Shown: positions 26,601 through 37,694 of the stretch, in pieces
Layout of the letters: each line of letters opens with the position of its first letter
Numbering within the stretch: position 1 is the first letter of the stretch
DNA from: Megaustenia siamemsis
Lineage: Eukaryota; Mollusca; Gastropoda; Stylommatophora; Ariophantidae
Direction: 5' to 3'
NCBI GenBank assembly: GCA_032433765.1
Contig: JAVIAB010000124.1
Span: forward strand, 80,154,465-80,218,464
DNA length: 64,000 nt
Made by a program: the position numbers and the translations under genes
Notes under the pieces: model-generated
What the model was told of the DNA's origin: nothing
The model's input: the letters and a program-made list of their open reading frames with translations, nothing else
Database searches by the model: none

Positions 26601-29600
26601 CAATTGCTCCCGATGGTTTTGTTTTGTCAAATCGTTTTACAATCGCCTGCTGCTTCAGTCATTTGATGCTGGGTATTAAAATTCGAAATACTGGAACGAT
26701 GTAAATTCTCCGCGTTAACTTTCTCTTCCATTTGACACATATTAATCATTGTAGCAAGCAAGAATAACAAGTGTTTCTCCCTTTAAAAAAAATGTCACAA
26801 GAAAATAGAAAAGTAAAACTCAAAAATGGATCAACGAATGTTTAAGCTCCACCAAAATTGTGTATTTCGATAGACAAGCAACAGTGCTCAGTTCAGACAC
26901 ATTTCATTTCTTTCCTCGACACAGAATTGCAATAAAGGACAGAATGAATATTAATGTTTCCATCAAGAAAATACGATTTGTATACATCCTTGATAGTCAC
27001 AGGCCACAGATTGCAAGCATCGCTACAGTCAGACACGTTCCGCTCTTTCTGATTTATAATTAAAGGGGACCCAATGAACTTCCCCCTTAAGGATAAAACG
27101 TGTCATCCTGATGGTGAGGGTGACGAGAAAGTGAAAAAGGACACGCGGACAGTCTATAGCTTGGCTGTACTGAGGGGCGAGACTGATCATCACCAGGTAG
27201 GCACAATACGGGCATCTAGGATTGACAATTTGTCGTCAAATTGTAGAGTGCCTTTATGACCTCAATCAACCAATTAACGCCCGTTAGATCTCTCTTTGGA
27301 ACATAGACCACCGACCAGGTCTCTCCAACAATCCCTGTTCTTGGACATTTTCTCTACATCTCTCCGTCCAACCCTATTCTTGGACATTTTCTCTACCTCT
27401 CTCCATCCATTAATATTCTTAGACATTTTCTCTACATCATTCCATCCATCCCTATTCTTGGACATTTTCTCTACCTCTCTCCATCCATCCCTGTTCTTGG
27501 ACATTTTCTCTATATCCCTCCATCCATCCCTGTTCTTTGACATTTTCTCTACATCTCTCCACCAATCCCTATTCTTGGACATTTTCTCTACCTCTCTCCA
27601 TCCATCCCTGTTCTTGGACATTTTCTCTATATCCCTCCATCCATCCCTGTTCTTTGACATTTTCTCTACCTCTCTCCATCCATCCCTATTTTTGGACATT
27701 TTCTCTACCTCTCTCCAATCTAGGCCAATGTTTGTCAGGGTTTTCTTGACTTTTAATTTCCGTGTATTTCTGACATCCCTGGCTTTCTCTTACACTGTGG
27801 GTTCCATGACAATGTCTATTTTCCTATGCTGGCATACGATTTTTTTAGTGTGTGCCCAATCCATTTCCATTTTCTATTCCTAAATTGTGACTCGATTGGC
27901 CATTGTTATTCCCTATCCAAGATACCTTCATTGCTGATCTTGTCATGCTTAGCTGATCATCAGAATATCCATGAAACAGTAGTTTACACATTTTTGTCAT
28001 TTTTCAGTTATTTTATTCAAACATCCATGTCTCTAAACCGTATAAGAAGACTTTAAAAAAAAAATTGTATTGAAAAATCTCATCTTTGTACTTGTTTTTA
28101 TGTTTTTGCTGCTCTTATTTTATTAAATTGGATGAATGCTGTTCTTGCTTTATTTTTGTTAATGACCTCCTGCTAAATTCATAGACGTGGATAACTTTTC
28201 CGTGTGATCTGCTGATAACAGGAAACTGAAACATAAAACGAATTGTATCATTGCTAGAGCGAATTTATTTACCATTTTCACGTGTAACCTGTTACTCATT
28301 CGGTCCTCTTAAGCCCTCTGGAACACATAAATCCCACCAAGAAATTGCCACTGCTGTCTGTCTTGAGCCAACATTTACAGCTCACTATGCAATGTCTTTC
28401 TCCTTACTTCTTTGCCAACTATTCTCAATCATATATGTTGCTCTTCCTTTAGTTCTCTTGTCATCCGAAGTCCAGTTAAGAGCAGTTCTTGGTATAGCAC
28501 CATGAGGTATTCTGAGCAAATGGCCAATTTAAACACTGTTCTTATTTAACTTCTATGGTGATATTAGTAAAGTTTATATTTTTATTATAGATGTTGTTAG
28601 ACCAACTAGGATTCTGAGGGGAAAAACTGTTTTCGAAAGGCAGTTCTATATCATAGGCATCAATGTTTAACCGAAACAAGCAAATATCACAGACATCAAC
28701 GTTTAACTGAAACAAGCAAATATCACAGACATCAACGTTTAACTGAAACAAGCAAATATCACAGACATCAACGTTTAACTGAAACAAGCAAATATCACAG
28801 ACATCAACGTTTAACTGAAACAAGCAAATATCACAGACATCAATGTTTAACTGAAACAAGCAAATATCATAGGCATCAATGTTTAACTGAAACAAGCAAA
28901 TATCACAGACATCAACGTTTAACTGAAACAAGCAAATATCACAGACATCAATGTTTAACTGAAACAAGCAAATATCACAGACATCTACGTTTAACCGAAA
29001 CAAACAAATATCACAGACATCAACGTTTAACTGAAACAAGCAAATATCACAGACATCTACGTTTAACCGAAACAAACAAATATCACAGACATCAACGTTT
29101 AACTGAAACAAGCAAATATCACAGACATCAACGTTTAACCGAAACAAACAAATATCACAGACATCTACGTTTAACTGAAACAAGCAAATATCACAGACAT
29201 CAACGTTTAACTGAAACAAGCAATATCACAGACATCAACGTTTAACTGAAACAAACAAATATCACAGACATCTACGTTTAACTGAAACAAACAAATATCA
29301 CAGACATCAACGTTTAACTGAAACAAACAAATATCACAGACATCAACGTTTAACTGAAACAAGCAAATATCACAGACATCAACGTTTAACTGAAACAAAC
29401 AAATATCACAGACATCAACGTTTAACTGAAACAAACAAATATCACAGGCATCAACGTTTAACTGAAACAAACAAATATCACAGACATCAACGTTTAACTG
29501 AAACAAGCAAATATCACAGACATCAACGTTTAACTGAAACAAACAAATATCACAGACATCAACGATTAACTGAAACAAACAAATATCACAGACATCAACG

Positions 29601-29995
29601 TTTAACTGAAACAAGCAAATATCACAGACATCAACGTTTAACTGAAACAAGCAAATATCACAGACATCAACGTTTAACTGCAACAAACAAATATCACAGA
29701 CATCAACGTTTAACTGAAACAAGCAAATATCACAGACATCAACGTTTAACTGCAACAAACAAATATCACAAGTCAAACTTAAAAAAAATAAATGTGTACC
29801 TAAGAAACTAACGTTAACTGGGTCCTGAAAGCCAAGTTTGACGAAACAGATAATGTTGATGATGTTGGTGATGGTACCGAAGATGGCGATCGCCTGACAC
29901 AACAGTGAGTAGCCGACCCAGTTGAAGATTACCAATGATGCATCGCTGACAAGTGTGTCCACTATCTGCGAGGACTGTGTCGGTTCTGTACTCAT
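13978..29995 (-). CDS. Class A-like GPCR, candidate chemosensory receptor (gene 1, three exons)
   Basis: Seven-helix G-protein-coupled receptor, expected in the plasma membrane; ligand unknown. The model joins 29995-29800, 22315-22101 and 14613-13978 (196+215+636 nt, 348 aa plus stop). Exon ends carry GT donors and AG acceptors, and the phases (1, then 0) keep the frame. Visible: TM1 with GTITNIINIICFV, TM3 ending in LERCLCI (an E-R-C form of the DRY motif), TM6 with CFVP (CWxP-like), and TM7 with NSAGNIFVYY (NPxxY-like). Loop 3 is rich in Ser, Thr and Lys (STTTSQSEK). There is no signal peptide. The introns are each about 7.5 kb and full of satellites and LINEs. The paralogue at 44.4-50.2 kb has the same structure. 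Gastropod candidate chemosensory receptors are the family I recognise; a peptide receptor role is an alternative. Start chosen as the ATG at 29995 because the upstream in-frame codons lead into a likely splice acceptor, not another ATG. Confidence 0.85.
14614..15345. other. Receptor gene 1 intron 2, unique part
   Basis: No repeat or open frame of note between the exon 3 acceptor and the satellite. Confidence 0.6.
15346..20230. repeat. 25-bp satellite with higher-order structure (~4.9 kb)
   Basis: Two monomer types share a 25-bp period: one with ACCCAAACTTTTCACACATC, the other with ATCAAACCTCTCCACACATC. Type one dominates the left, type two the right, and mixed blocks recur. The block starting at 15962 recurs at 17326 (offset 1364 bp) almost without change, and a third related block begins about 1262 bp later. 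Three monomers (75 bp) make a frame of 25 codons, so very long ORFs (up to 577 aa, 18488-20221) appear; I do not regard these as genes. Confidence 0.95.
20287..20745. repeat. 44-bp minisatellite
   Basis: About ten highly uniform units built from TAAGCTCTCCATAAACTCTC and CGTAACCTCTACGATAACTC. Two units share the same A-to-T change (ACGTTAACTC), so they derive from one another. Confidence 0.93.
20746..21028. other. No recognised feature
   Basis: AT-rich; nothing identified. Confidence 0.5.
21029..21265 (+). mobile_element. SINE with a different tRNA-like head
   Basis: The head is GTCCCAGTGGCTGAGTGGTTAG with B box ACGTTCGATCCCT (tRNA-like). The body shares GGAAAGTAAAGGCGG and ATACCGACCACATCAC with the 6.0-kb family, so it is a related subfamily. 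Confidence 0.75.
21355..21920 (+). mobile_element. Group A LINE, 3' end
   Basis: Encodes KRIGMAKSNFNAMKNILTS, YGAETWTLDQKTEQKIEAFE, NFFGHVKRHNSLIKVILEGK, GKRGRGRPRLTW and WRSMVANLRCGEGTQ, then a TGATGATGATGATGA tail. Stops and small indels break the frame. Nearly the same as 45440-46016. Confidence 0.88.
22101..22315 (-). CDS. Receptor gene 1, coding exon 2 (TM2 to end of TM3)
   Basis: 215 nt, flanked by an acceptor (TTATTTGTCAG|GA) and a donor (TTTAAAG|GTACGA). It completes the Gly codon split by intron 1 and reads LAISDLCCVATLLWTNIC through to ERCLCITAPLK. It covers TM2, the first extracellular loop and TM3. No cysteine sits at the usual start of TM3 (the segment reads YLTAGWPHVIFSR). The length is identical to exon 2 of the paralogue. 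Confidence 0.85.
22370..22775 (-). mobile_element. Group A LINE, 3' end, inverted
   Basis: The reverse complement carries the same motifs as 21.4-21.9 kb (WRSMV-like end, TWTSNIKRW region, YRRIGR region). It lies in intron 1, directly beside exon 2 of receptor gene 1. Confidence 0.8.
22776..23280. other. Mostly unrecognised; possible RT scrap
   Basis: Contains a C-rich run (22901-22914). Around 23135-23185 the plus strand reads IFADDDKLDLITETRKQ, which looks like the FADD motif of a LINE reverse transcriptase, but it is too short for certainty. Confidence 0.35.
23282..26372 (+). mobile_element. Group B LINE, nearly full length
   Basis: Non-LTR retrotransposon of the endonuclease-plus-RT type, inserted in intron 1 of receptor gene 1 against the gene's direction. 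One frame runs from the ATG at 23333 to a TAA at 26351-26353 (1007 codons including the stop), broken by three TAA codons only. A GC-rich leader (TGCCGGGGCCCGAAAGGGGA) precedes it and a GTAGAAGAAGAAGAAGA tail follows. Fragments of the same family lie at 5.3 and 30.9 kb. The clade is not certain; EN and RT resemble proteins often annotated as craniofacial development protein 2-like. Confidence 0.92.
23333..26353 (+). pseudogene. LINE endonuclease-reverse transcriptase ORF with three in-frame stops
   Basis: The AP-type endonuclease comes first: GTWNVRT near 23566, DLNAKVGS near 23998, SDHH near 24278. The RT follows: FIDYEKAFDS near 25272, VRQGCLLSP, and catalytic FADD at 25580-25591. The C-terminal part has YGCETWRITK, WRWIGHTLRKP, RGRPRNSWRRQIEA and VFVEDLCSTGS. 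TAA codons at 23669, 24818 and 25886 interrupt an otherwise continuous frame with no indels. The products would nick target DNA and copy the LINE RNA. As it stands it cannot make a full protein without readthrough. Confidence 0.92.
26373..27325. other. Receptor gene 1 intron 1, unrecognised part
   Basis: No domain-bearing frame. Short open frames at 26860-27063 and 27074-27259 show nothing recognisable. Confidence 0.5.
27328..27720. repeat. 39-bp minisatellite
   Basis: About ten units built from TTCTTGGACATTTTCTCTAC and CTCTCTCCATCCATCCCTG. The minus strand reads a 13-residue repeat (SKNRDGWREVEKM), open only because 39 is a multiple of three. Confidence 0.93.
27721..28650. other. No recognised feature
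   Basis: Possibly decayed LINE sequence around 28300-28520 (minus strand), but no motif is firm. Confidence 0.4.
28652..29769. repeat. 36-bp minisatellite next to receptor gene 1 exon 1
   Basis: About 31 units, core ACATCAACGTTTAACTGAAA and CAAGCAAATATCACAG. The minus strand reads a 12-residue repeat with two cysteines, FQLNVDVCDICL. It ends 30 bp before the exon 1 donor and is open in the frame of exon 1; one shortened unit (AGCAATATC near 29220) breaks the frame. Confidence 0.94.
29800..29995 (-). CDS. Receptor gene 1, coding exon 1 (N-terminus, TM1, start of TM2)
   Basis: This exon encodes 65 codons plus one base, beginning MSTEPTQSSQIVDTL and ending PVNVSFL followed by a split Gly codon. 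The donor is CTTAG|GTACAC, with GT at 29799-29798. Upstream, a pyrimidine-rich tract ending CCTTCAG at 30028 looks like an acceptor, so an untranslated 5' exon probably precedes it; that exon was not found. The reading frame stays open past the donor into a 36-bp repeat array, so intron retention would give a longer chimeric product. Confidence 0.82.
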
Positions 29996-30029
29996 GCTAT
30001 GAGTAGTCGAGATATCTCTCCTATCCACT

Positions 30030-30845
30030 GAAGGAAAAAAAACCCATTGCCGTTAGTAATTAAATTAGATGATAATATGTTTCTCTTCTTATACTGCTTC
30101 TCCTTCTTCTTCTTTCCACATTTACCTTTCAGAGTCGAACTACCACAGTAGTTAGCATTTTTTTTGCTTTTCCGTTGGTTTCTCATCTAGTATTTTCTTA
30201 GTATTTATAATATTCCATCAATCCATCGTTTTAGTGGTCGACCTTACAGTCTGGTGTTCTCACTAGCGTTTGATGCGAGCATGTTGTGACATATATAAAT
30301 CGCTCTGTCTTTTCAAGTGTTTAAAACAAGCTTATCTATTTACTCTTTATGTAGTATTTGGCAACAATTATTCCAAACAATTTTCTTAGAGTCAATCACT
30401 TCAGATTTCAGTCTCTCGGACTGTTTCCTGTCAGGCGTCTAACACATTACATTAATGTGATATAGTTCGATCAGAAATTCGTGTACACAGAGTTGATTAA
30501 TTATCTCGGAAAGTGTTTGATAAATTTCTGGAATTCTTTTTTGTGAAATCTAATTTTTTTCACTGACCCTCAGTCTGATTTTTTGCCCAACTGTCATGCC
30601 TTTAGGAAAGATTTTTGCTTATTTGAGGTATATAAAAATATGATTTTCTTGCTTGTCCTAAATTTTAGGATTTTACAATACCCACATTTGTTGTAATCAA
30701 CTCACCATTTAAAAAGGCAAATTTCACGTGCTCTCCACACAATCTTAGCACCGTTTCGCACTCGTAACTTGTAAGACGCGTGCCACTCCGAGGTTTTTTT
30801 TTGGTCATTTCAATTTCGGTTTCTTGTTAAATTGGTCACGCACTT
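30030..30845. other. Upstream region of receptor gene 1
   Basis: Likely holds the gene's 5' untranslated exon and promoter, but I cannot place either. No repeat recognised. Confidence 0.4.
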
Positions 30846-30848
30846 TCT

Positions 30849-31045
30849 TCTTGGAATCCCCATAGTTGGAGATAATGAGGAGAGTAAAATATACATTGAG
30901 AAGACAAAAATGATCGTAGAGATGAAGAGGAATGGGAAGACAAAGTAATATTTAGAGATTATCTAATAGCACCAAACAGGGCTGCTTGGAAAGTGTTTAC
31001 TGAAGACATATGCTGTACAGTGAGTTGAACAATAGAAGAATAATT
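30849..31045 (+). mobile_element. Group B LINE, degraded 3' fragment
   Basis: Shares TGGAATCCCC, TGGAAAGTGTTTACTGAAGA and the end CATATGCTGTACAGTGAGTT with the 26.2-26.36 kb 3' end, with indels. Confidence 0.65.
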
Positions 31046-31097
31046 AAAAATAGCTTAATGATTCTTTAATTTCATGGAGTATATTTAAAATGAAAAT

Positions 31098-31362
31098 ATT
31101 CCTCATATGGGAAACAACAGGTAAAAAAAAAGAGGAAGACCCAGGGAGACACTGAGAAGAACATTGATGAGAGAGGCAAGAGCAGCAGGAGTCGGCTCCC
31201 TCAATGAGATAGAACTGCTTGCACAGAACAGAGACAGATGGCGAGATTTGATAAAATATCTTTAAAAGAAAACTGCTAGAACAAAAAATCCATATAGGAG
31301 AAGGTGTATCTTGGTCTACGCCCTATGGGCCGGTTACGGCTCGAAAGGTCAATAGATAGATA
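31098..31362 (+). mobile_element. B-related LINE 3' end with TAGA tail, second copy
   Basis: Encodes WETTGKKKRGRPRETLRRT and AQNRDRWRDLIKYL, then CTTGGTCTACGCCCTATGGG and AATAGATAGATA. Very similar to 12.5-12.8 kb. Confidence 0.82.
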
Positions 31363-31670
31363 TTTAAAAGCAAATAAAGGTTTGCTACATACATCTGCAT
31401 GGAATGCACCGTCGAAACTAATGGTTATAACAAAATGATTCATTTCATGCGACAAAGTTTATTTATAAATCTGAGAGATCACGTTCTGCCAGATGTTACA
31501 AAAACTCCAAGCAACTTCTGCTGAACGTTTAGCTAAAAGGTTTTTGTGAACACCGTCGAGATGTACACTGAAGTACTGGCACTCCAGTTGCGTCCCACAT
31601 TAATTCCTCAGACCACAATGGCAAAGATGACTTCCGTATCACTGGTATTGTCACTGCCAAATATACATAC
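31363..31670. other. No recognised feature
   Basis: Nothing identified. Confidence 0.5.
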
Positions 31671-31707
31671 ATATATATATATATATTTTGTTCACAAGCT
31701 TTGACCT

Positions 31708-31746
31708 CTGACGAAGTCCCTAGAGACTAGGAACTGAATTTTCGTT
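31708..31746 (+). ncRNA. Possible hammerhead-like motif beside a (TA)n
   Basis: An exact CTGACGA is followed by a strong hairpin (AGTCCCTAG / CTAGGAACT, one mismatch, loop AGA) and GAA. The next base is T where the hammerhead core needs A. A (TA)n precedes it at about 31668-31686. Confidence 0.25.
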
Positions 31747-31749
31747 TTG

Positions 31750-32450
31750 TATTAAACCTTTCTTCACACATATCAAGAACATAAGAAATTTGATAAACGC
31801 ATATTTTTCCTAATATAATCAATAATCAAATACATGTTCTTTATGTTTTAATTACTTGCCTCAAAAATACGACAAAACAAAACATGAGCGACCCAAATTG
31901 ATAATAAATAGTTAAATATAACATGAACGGCGAGACATTTAAAAGGCACATTGTCCTCCATGCTAAATGGCTTTAACAAATATATCATCTTCGTCTTGTG
32001 TCTTTCCTTATAACACTAAAGTATTCATAGTATTACTATTTGACGAGTTTCATTAGCTAATGAAAAATTAATTACAATTAAAACGCAAAATGACAAAATA
32101 ATCGGTTTAAAAAGAATACAATTCGATTCCTGGTCCTGCTTTCGTTTTATAATCCATATTTAATGTGTGTGTGTGTGGGTTTTAAGATTCTTGTCAGATG
32201 TGTTATTATCTTTTCATGAAATTTCGTTTGCGCTAATTTTTGTTTATCTTAAATATTAGTTAATTTATATCATCTATTTACAACATGACAAGCAGTTGAG
32301 ATTGAGCTTTGACACGTAAACATAGAGCCAAGTGTGAGTAAATGTTTCTTTAGTATTATATACGAAAATAATGATATAACTGAGAAAAATAAAATTGAAT
32401 TATCTACTAGATCTTTAAACCATTGTTTCTTTTACTTAAACAGTTAAGCA
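31750..32450. other. No recognised feature
   Basis: AT-rich, with a short TG run near 32166. Confidence 0.5.
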
Positions 32451-32452
32451 CG

Positions 32453-32770
<318 letters not shown>

Positions 32771-32829
32771 TCTTTGCCAATATTTCTACTCTCCTTGTGT
32801 AGCGATCTTTGGTTTTAAGTGTCAGACTA

Positions 32830-34320
32830 TGCAAGATGACCCAACTAATGTTGTATTATTCTTTAATGATATCTATGACAAATACAGTTTCTTTATTGGA
32901 AGTTGTCAGCGACTCATAGCTGATTGCTTGCGCCAGGATCGGTGAAAAAAAAACCATCCAAACCCTGCTCCACCTTTCCGCGGTGCCTCCAGTAACAGAT
33001 TAACCTGTCTAATCTGGCCAAGCGAGCAGGGATCGAAGAGGGAAGACAACCCGGTACTCAAAAACTTCGTGCTGAAGTCGGATGTGTTGGGTCGAAAGGC
33101 GAAAATTTCACAGTGTTACACTGCAAACCACAACACAACGTCTTTTTAAGGGCGGATGACGAAGAGGAAGTCTACAGTCTACGAATACTCTAGAATACTT
33201 TAGTCATCGGGCGAACGCAACCAACCAACTATCTCTTGTATATGTGATAACAATGAGCACCATTTCAACGATAATGTCTCTTCCATGTTCAACATTAAAA
33301 GAACGTTAAGTGGTCGTAATTGCCTTGCGCTGTATTTATAGTAATGTATTTCATTTCATTTACACATTTTGACCTACACATTAGTTTCAGTGTCTTATTT
33401 CTGTCACGGGTTTGCCTTTCTCATTCGATCTTACTCTCTCGTGACCAGACTGATTAGTCTTATCCCCAAAACGTAGGGTCTTGATCAGTTCGAATTCACA
33501 TCTCCTTACTAAAACAGCAATGAGTCGCTGCTCGCATTCAACTGTTGTGCTTGCCGGTGCTTTGATAGGTATGAACATGGCGGATGTATGTCCTCTAATA
33601 TCATTTTTCTAAATGAGGATCACCTGTCAACACCAACGATTGTTAAAGCTGATATCAGCTGTATTCAAACTAACATACTATTTCTATCATCGGAGCAAAA
33701 ACTCCAGGAAAGAATTCTTGCAACTTTTGTAAGAAAATAACTCTTCTATAGCAAGAAACACGTAAGGTTCAATCTTCAATACTCACATTGTAACTGTCAC
33801 CGTTATGATATATAATTATACATAAACGGTCTCTGCCACACCGTCAAAAAAGATCAATTATGTTAAGTAATTAAATAATGCGGAGTAGTTTAATAATAAG
33901 AACAAAATTACAGTCATCTTGACCCAAGTATAATTAATGTAGTAACATTCGCTATAGTAAATATAGTAGTGTCATGATGTATAATAATATGTTTTACTTT
34001 ACAGGATATACTGTCTGGCCTACTTCGCTAATAATACCATTAATCGCAATTATACTAATTAATCACCACCCACTGATATTCTAAACACCCCAATAATCAC
34101 ACCCGATGTACCACAATTCACATGTCTTTTCACTGCGGTATGTGATCTATTTATTTCTATATTCTGTGACAAATGTTTGCTATTTTTCATGTAGTATATT
34201 TTTTGGTAAAAACATAATGAACAAATGTGTATGTCACTGAAGCATATTCACAATTTCTCTTGTTAAAATAGAAGCATATTCACTAAGTAGCTCCTTCACG
34301 ATTCAAATTGAGGTACTCTT
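32830..34320. other. No gene recognised
   Basis: A segment near 32930-33130 has tRNA-like or SINE-like composition but no clear boxes. The rest is AT-rich. Confidence 0.4.
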
Positions 34321-34323
34321 TGG

Positions 34324-34380
34324 GGGCCTCGGTAGCCTACTTGGGAAAACCGCTCGACTGGACTATTCAAGTCTCGTATT
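34324..34380 (+). mobile_element. tRNA-like SINE head, third family
   Basis: GGGGGCCTCGGTAGCCTACT with a following CTATTCAAGTCTCG. The same head occurs inverted at 62098-62150. It directly abuts the 41-bp array. Confidence 0.5.
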
Positions 34381-36108
34381 TTACCTATACCTTTACTAGG
34401 TACTTTATCTGCGAGGTATCTTTACCTATACCTTTACTAGGTACTTTATCTGCGAGGTTTCTTTACCTATAACTTTACTAGGTACTTTATCTGCGAGGTT
34501 TCTTTGCCTTTACCTTTACTAGGTACTTTATCTGCAAGGTTTCTTTACCTTTACCTTTACTAGGTACTTTATCTACGAGGTTTCTTTACCTTTACCTTTA
34601 CTACGTACTTTATCTGCGAGGTTTCTTTACCTTTTCCTTTACTACGTACTTTATCTGCAAGGTTTCTTTACCTATACCTTTACTAGGTACTTTATCTGCG
34701 AGGTTTCTTTACCTTTACCTTTACTAGGTACTTTATCTGCGAGGTTTCTTTACCTTTACCTTTACTACGTACTTTATCTGCGAGGTTTCTTTACCTTTAA
34801 ATATTACTAGGTACTTTATCTGCGAGGTTTCTTTACCTTTACCTTTACTACGTACTTTATGTTCAAGGTTTCTTTACCTATACCTTTACTACGTACTTTA
34901 TCTGCGAGGTTTCTTTACCTTTACCTTTACTAGGTACTTTATCTGCGAGGTTTCTTTACCTTTAAATATTACTAGGTACTTTATCTGCGAGGTTTCTTTA
35001 CCTTTACCTTTACTACGTACTTTATCTGCAAGGTTTCTTTACCTATACCTTTACTACGTACTTTATCTGCGAGGTTTCTTTACCTTTACCTTTACTAGGT
35101 ACTTTATCTGCGAGGTTTCTTTACCTTTACCTTTACTACGTACTTTATCTGCGAGGTTTCTTTACCTTTAAATATTACTAGGTACTTTATCTGCGAGGTT
35201 TCTTTACCTTTACCTTTACTACGTACTTTATGTTCAAGGTTTCTTTACCTATACCTTTACTACGTACTTTATCTGCAAGGTTTCTTTACCTTTACCTTTA
35301 CTAGGTACTTTATCTGCGAGGTTTCTTTACCTTTACCTTTACTAGGTACTTTATCTGCGAGGTTTCTTTACCTTTACTACGTACTTTATCTGCAAGGTTT
35401 CTTTACCTATACCTTTACTAGGTACTTTATCTGCGAGGTTTCTTTACCTTTACCTTTACTAGATACTTTATCTGCAAGGTTTCTTTACCTATACCTTTAC
35501 TACGTACTTTATCTGCGAGGTTTCTTTACCTTTACCTTTACTACGTACTTTATCTGCGAGGTTTCTTTACCTTTACCTTTACTAGGTACTTTATCTGCGA
35601 GGTTTCTTTACCTTTACCTTTACTAGGTACTTTATCTGCGAGGATTCTTTACCTTTACCTTTTTCTACGTACTTTATCTGCAAGGTTTCTTTACCTATAC
35701 CTTTACTACGTACTTTATCTGCAAGGTTTCTTTACCTATACCTTTACTAGGTACTTTATCTGCGAGGTTTCTTTACCTTTACCTTTACTAGGTACTTTAT
35801 CTGCAAGGTTTCTTTACCTATACCTTTACTAGGTACTTTATCTGCGAGGTTTCTTTACCTTTACCTTTACTAGGTACTTTATCTGCAAGGTTTCTTTACC
35901 TATACCTTTACTAGGTACTTTATCTGCGAGGTTTCTTTACCTTTACCTTTACTACGTACTTTATCTGCAAGGTTTCTTTACCTTTACCTTTACTACGTAC
36001 TTTATCTGCAAGGTTTCTTTACCTTTACCTTTACTACGTACTTTATCTGCAAGGTTTCTTTACCTTTACCTTTACTAGGTACTTTATCTGCGAGGTTTCT
36101 TTACCTTT
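34381..36108. repeat. 41-bp minisatellite (~42 units)
   Basis: Built from GGTACTTTATCTGCGAGGTT and TCTTTACCTTTACCTTTACTA. Variants (TACG for TAGG, GCAAGG for GCGAGG, AAATATT inserts) recur in blocks, which points to local copying. Confidence 0.95.
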
Positions 36109-36222
36109 CGTCGTCATCGCTTGTTTACGTAGATGATCAACATCTTCACAAATGCTTGTCTCTTTAATTATTTCTCAGAATAATTGTTCAATTCACGTGG
36201 CACATTATCTTAAATGTGCTCG
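36109..36222. other. Short unique spacer
   Basis: Between the 41-bp and GATA arrays; nothing identified. Confidence 0.5.
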
Positions 36223-36800
<578 letters not shown>

Positions 36801-37694
36801 GCTGTCACACTTGATAACCAAACGGAAGCCCAACAATATATTCTTTGGCTGGACATTAAACATCATTCTTGTAGACCTCACAGTTGAAGACATTTCGGGC
36901 AGCAGCATCACCAATCATCTCGAACCATATTTAACAGAAAAAAACAGATTACAGTTCCACCAAAATCAACACCGATTTACCATCAACAAGAACAACATCT
37001 GCATCAACAAAGTATATGTAGCTTTCACAGACCTCGGGTATTTCCTTTAGTCTCCGATGTCTGTAGTCTCACACAGCTTCTTTGTCTCTGTTATTCTCAC
37101 CATATTGTATTTCATCTGCACCTCTTTCGTCTTCGATTTGGATATCACCGTATAATAGTTAAAGTGACAACGTTTTCAACTCTATTGTCCGTGTGTTATA
37201 GCCGAGAGTACACTGTTTTCTTGGCATGTCGTGCCTTATATTTATATATAAATAGGTTTCTAAGACTATAAAAAGGCACAATATAAAACAATGATTCTAG
37301 AGATGTAACTAATGTAACTGTTTTCATGATCATAAACGTTGTTCTAGATCAACCAGCATGCAGTTATTAATAGCCGTTTTTGAGACTATTTGATGCAACA
37401 ATGATTTCTTCTCATGTATTACTAAATATTTACTAAATTCTGACACGTTATGATTGTTTTAGGAATAAAATGTTATCATCAACTTCTAAAATCGGTGAAG
37501 TTCTGAACAACAAAGTACAAGACCAACGAATGTGGCTGACCATGCGTGCCATAACAACATACCAAAAGACAAAGTGGAGAAAGTCACAAACATCCCAGCT
37601 CTAAGTCACAGACGAGACCATAACTTGTTGATTTATGTAGAACAAAAAATAGTAACAGATAGAAAAATATGTCTTCAGGATTTACAACTTGTGA
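36801..37694. other. No firm feature; possible RT remnant
   Basis: A plus-strand frame (36811-37050) ends NNICINKVYVAFTDLGYF, faintly like the start of an RT palm (DLSKAFD region). No other support. Confidence 0.25.
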
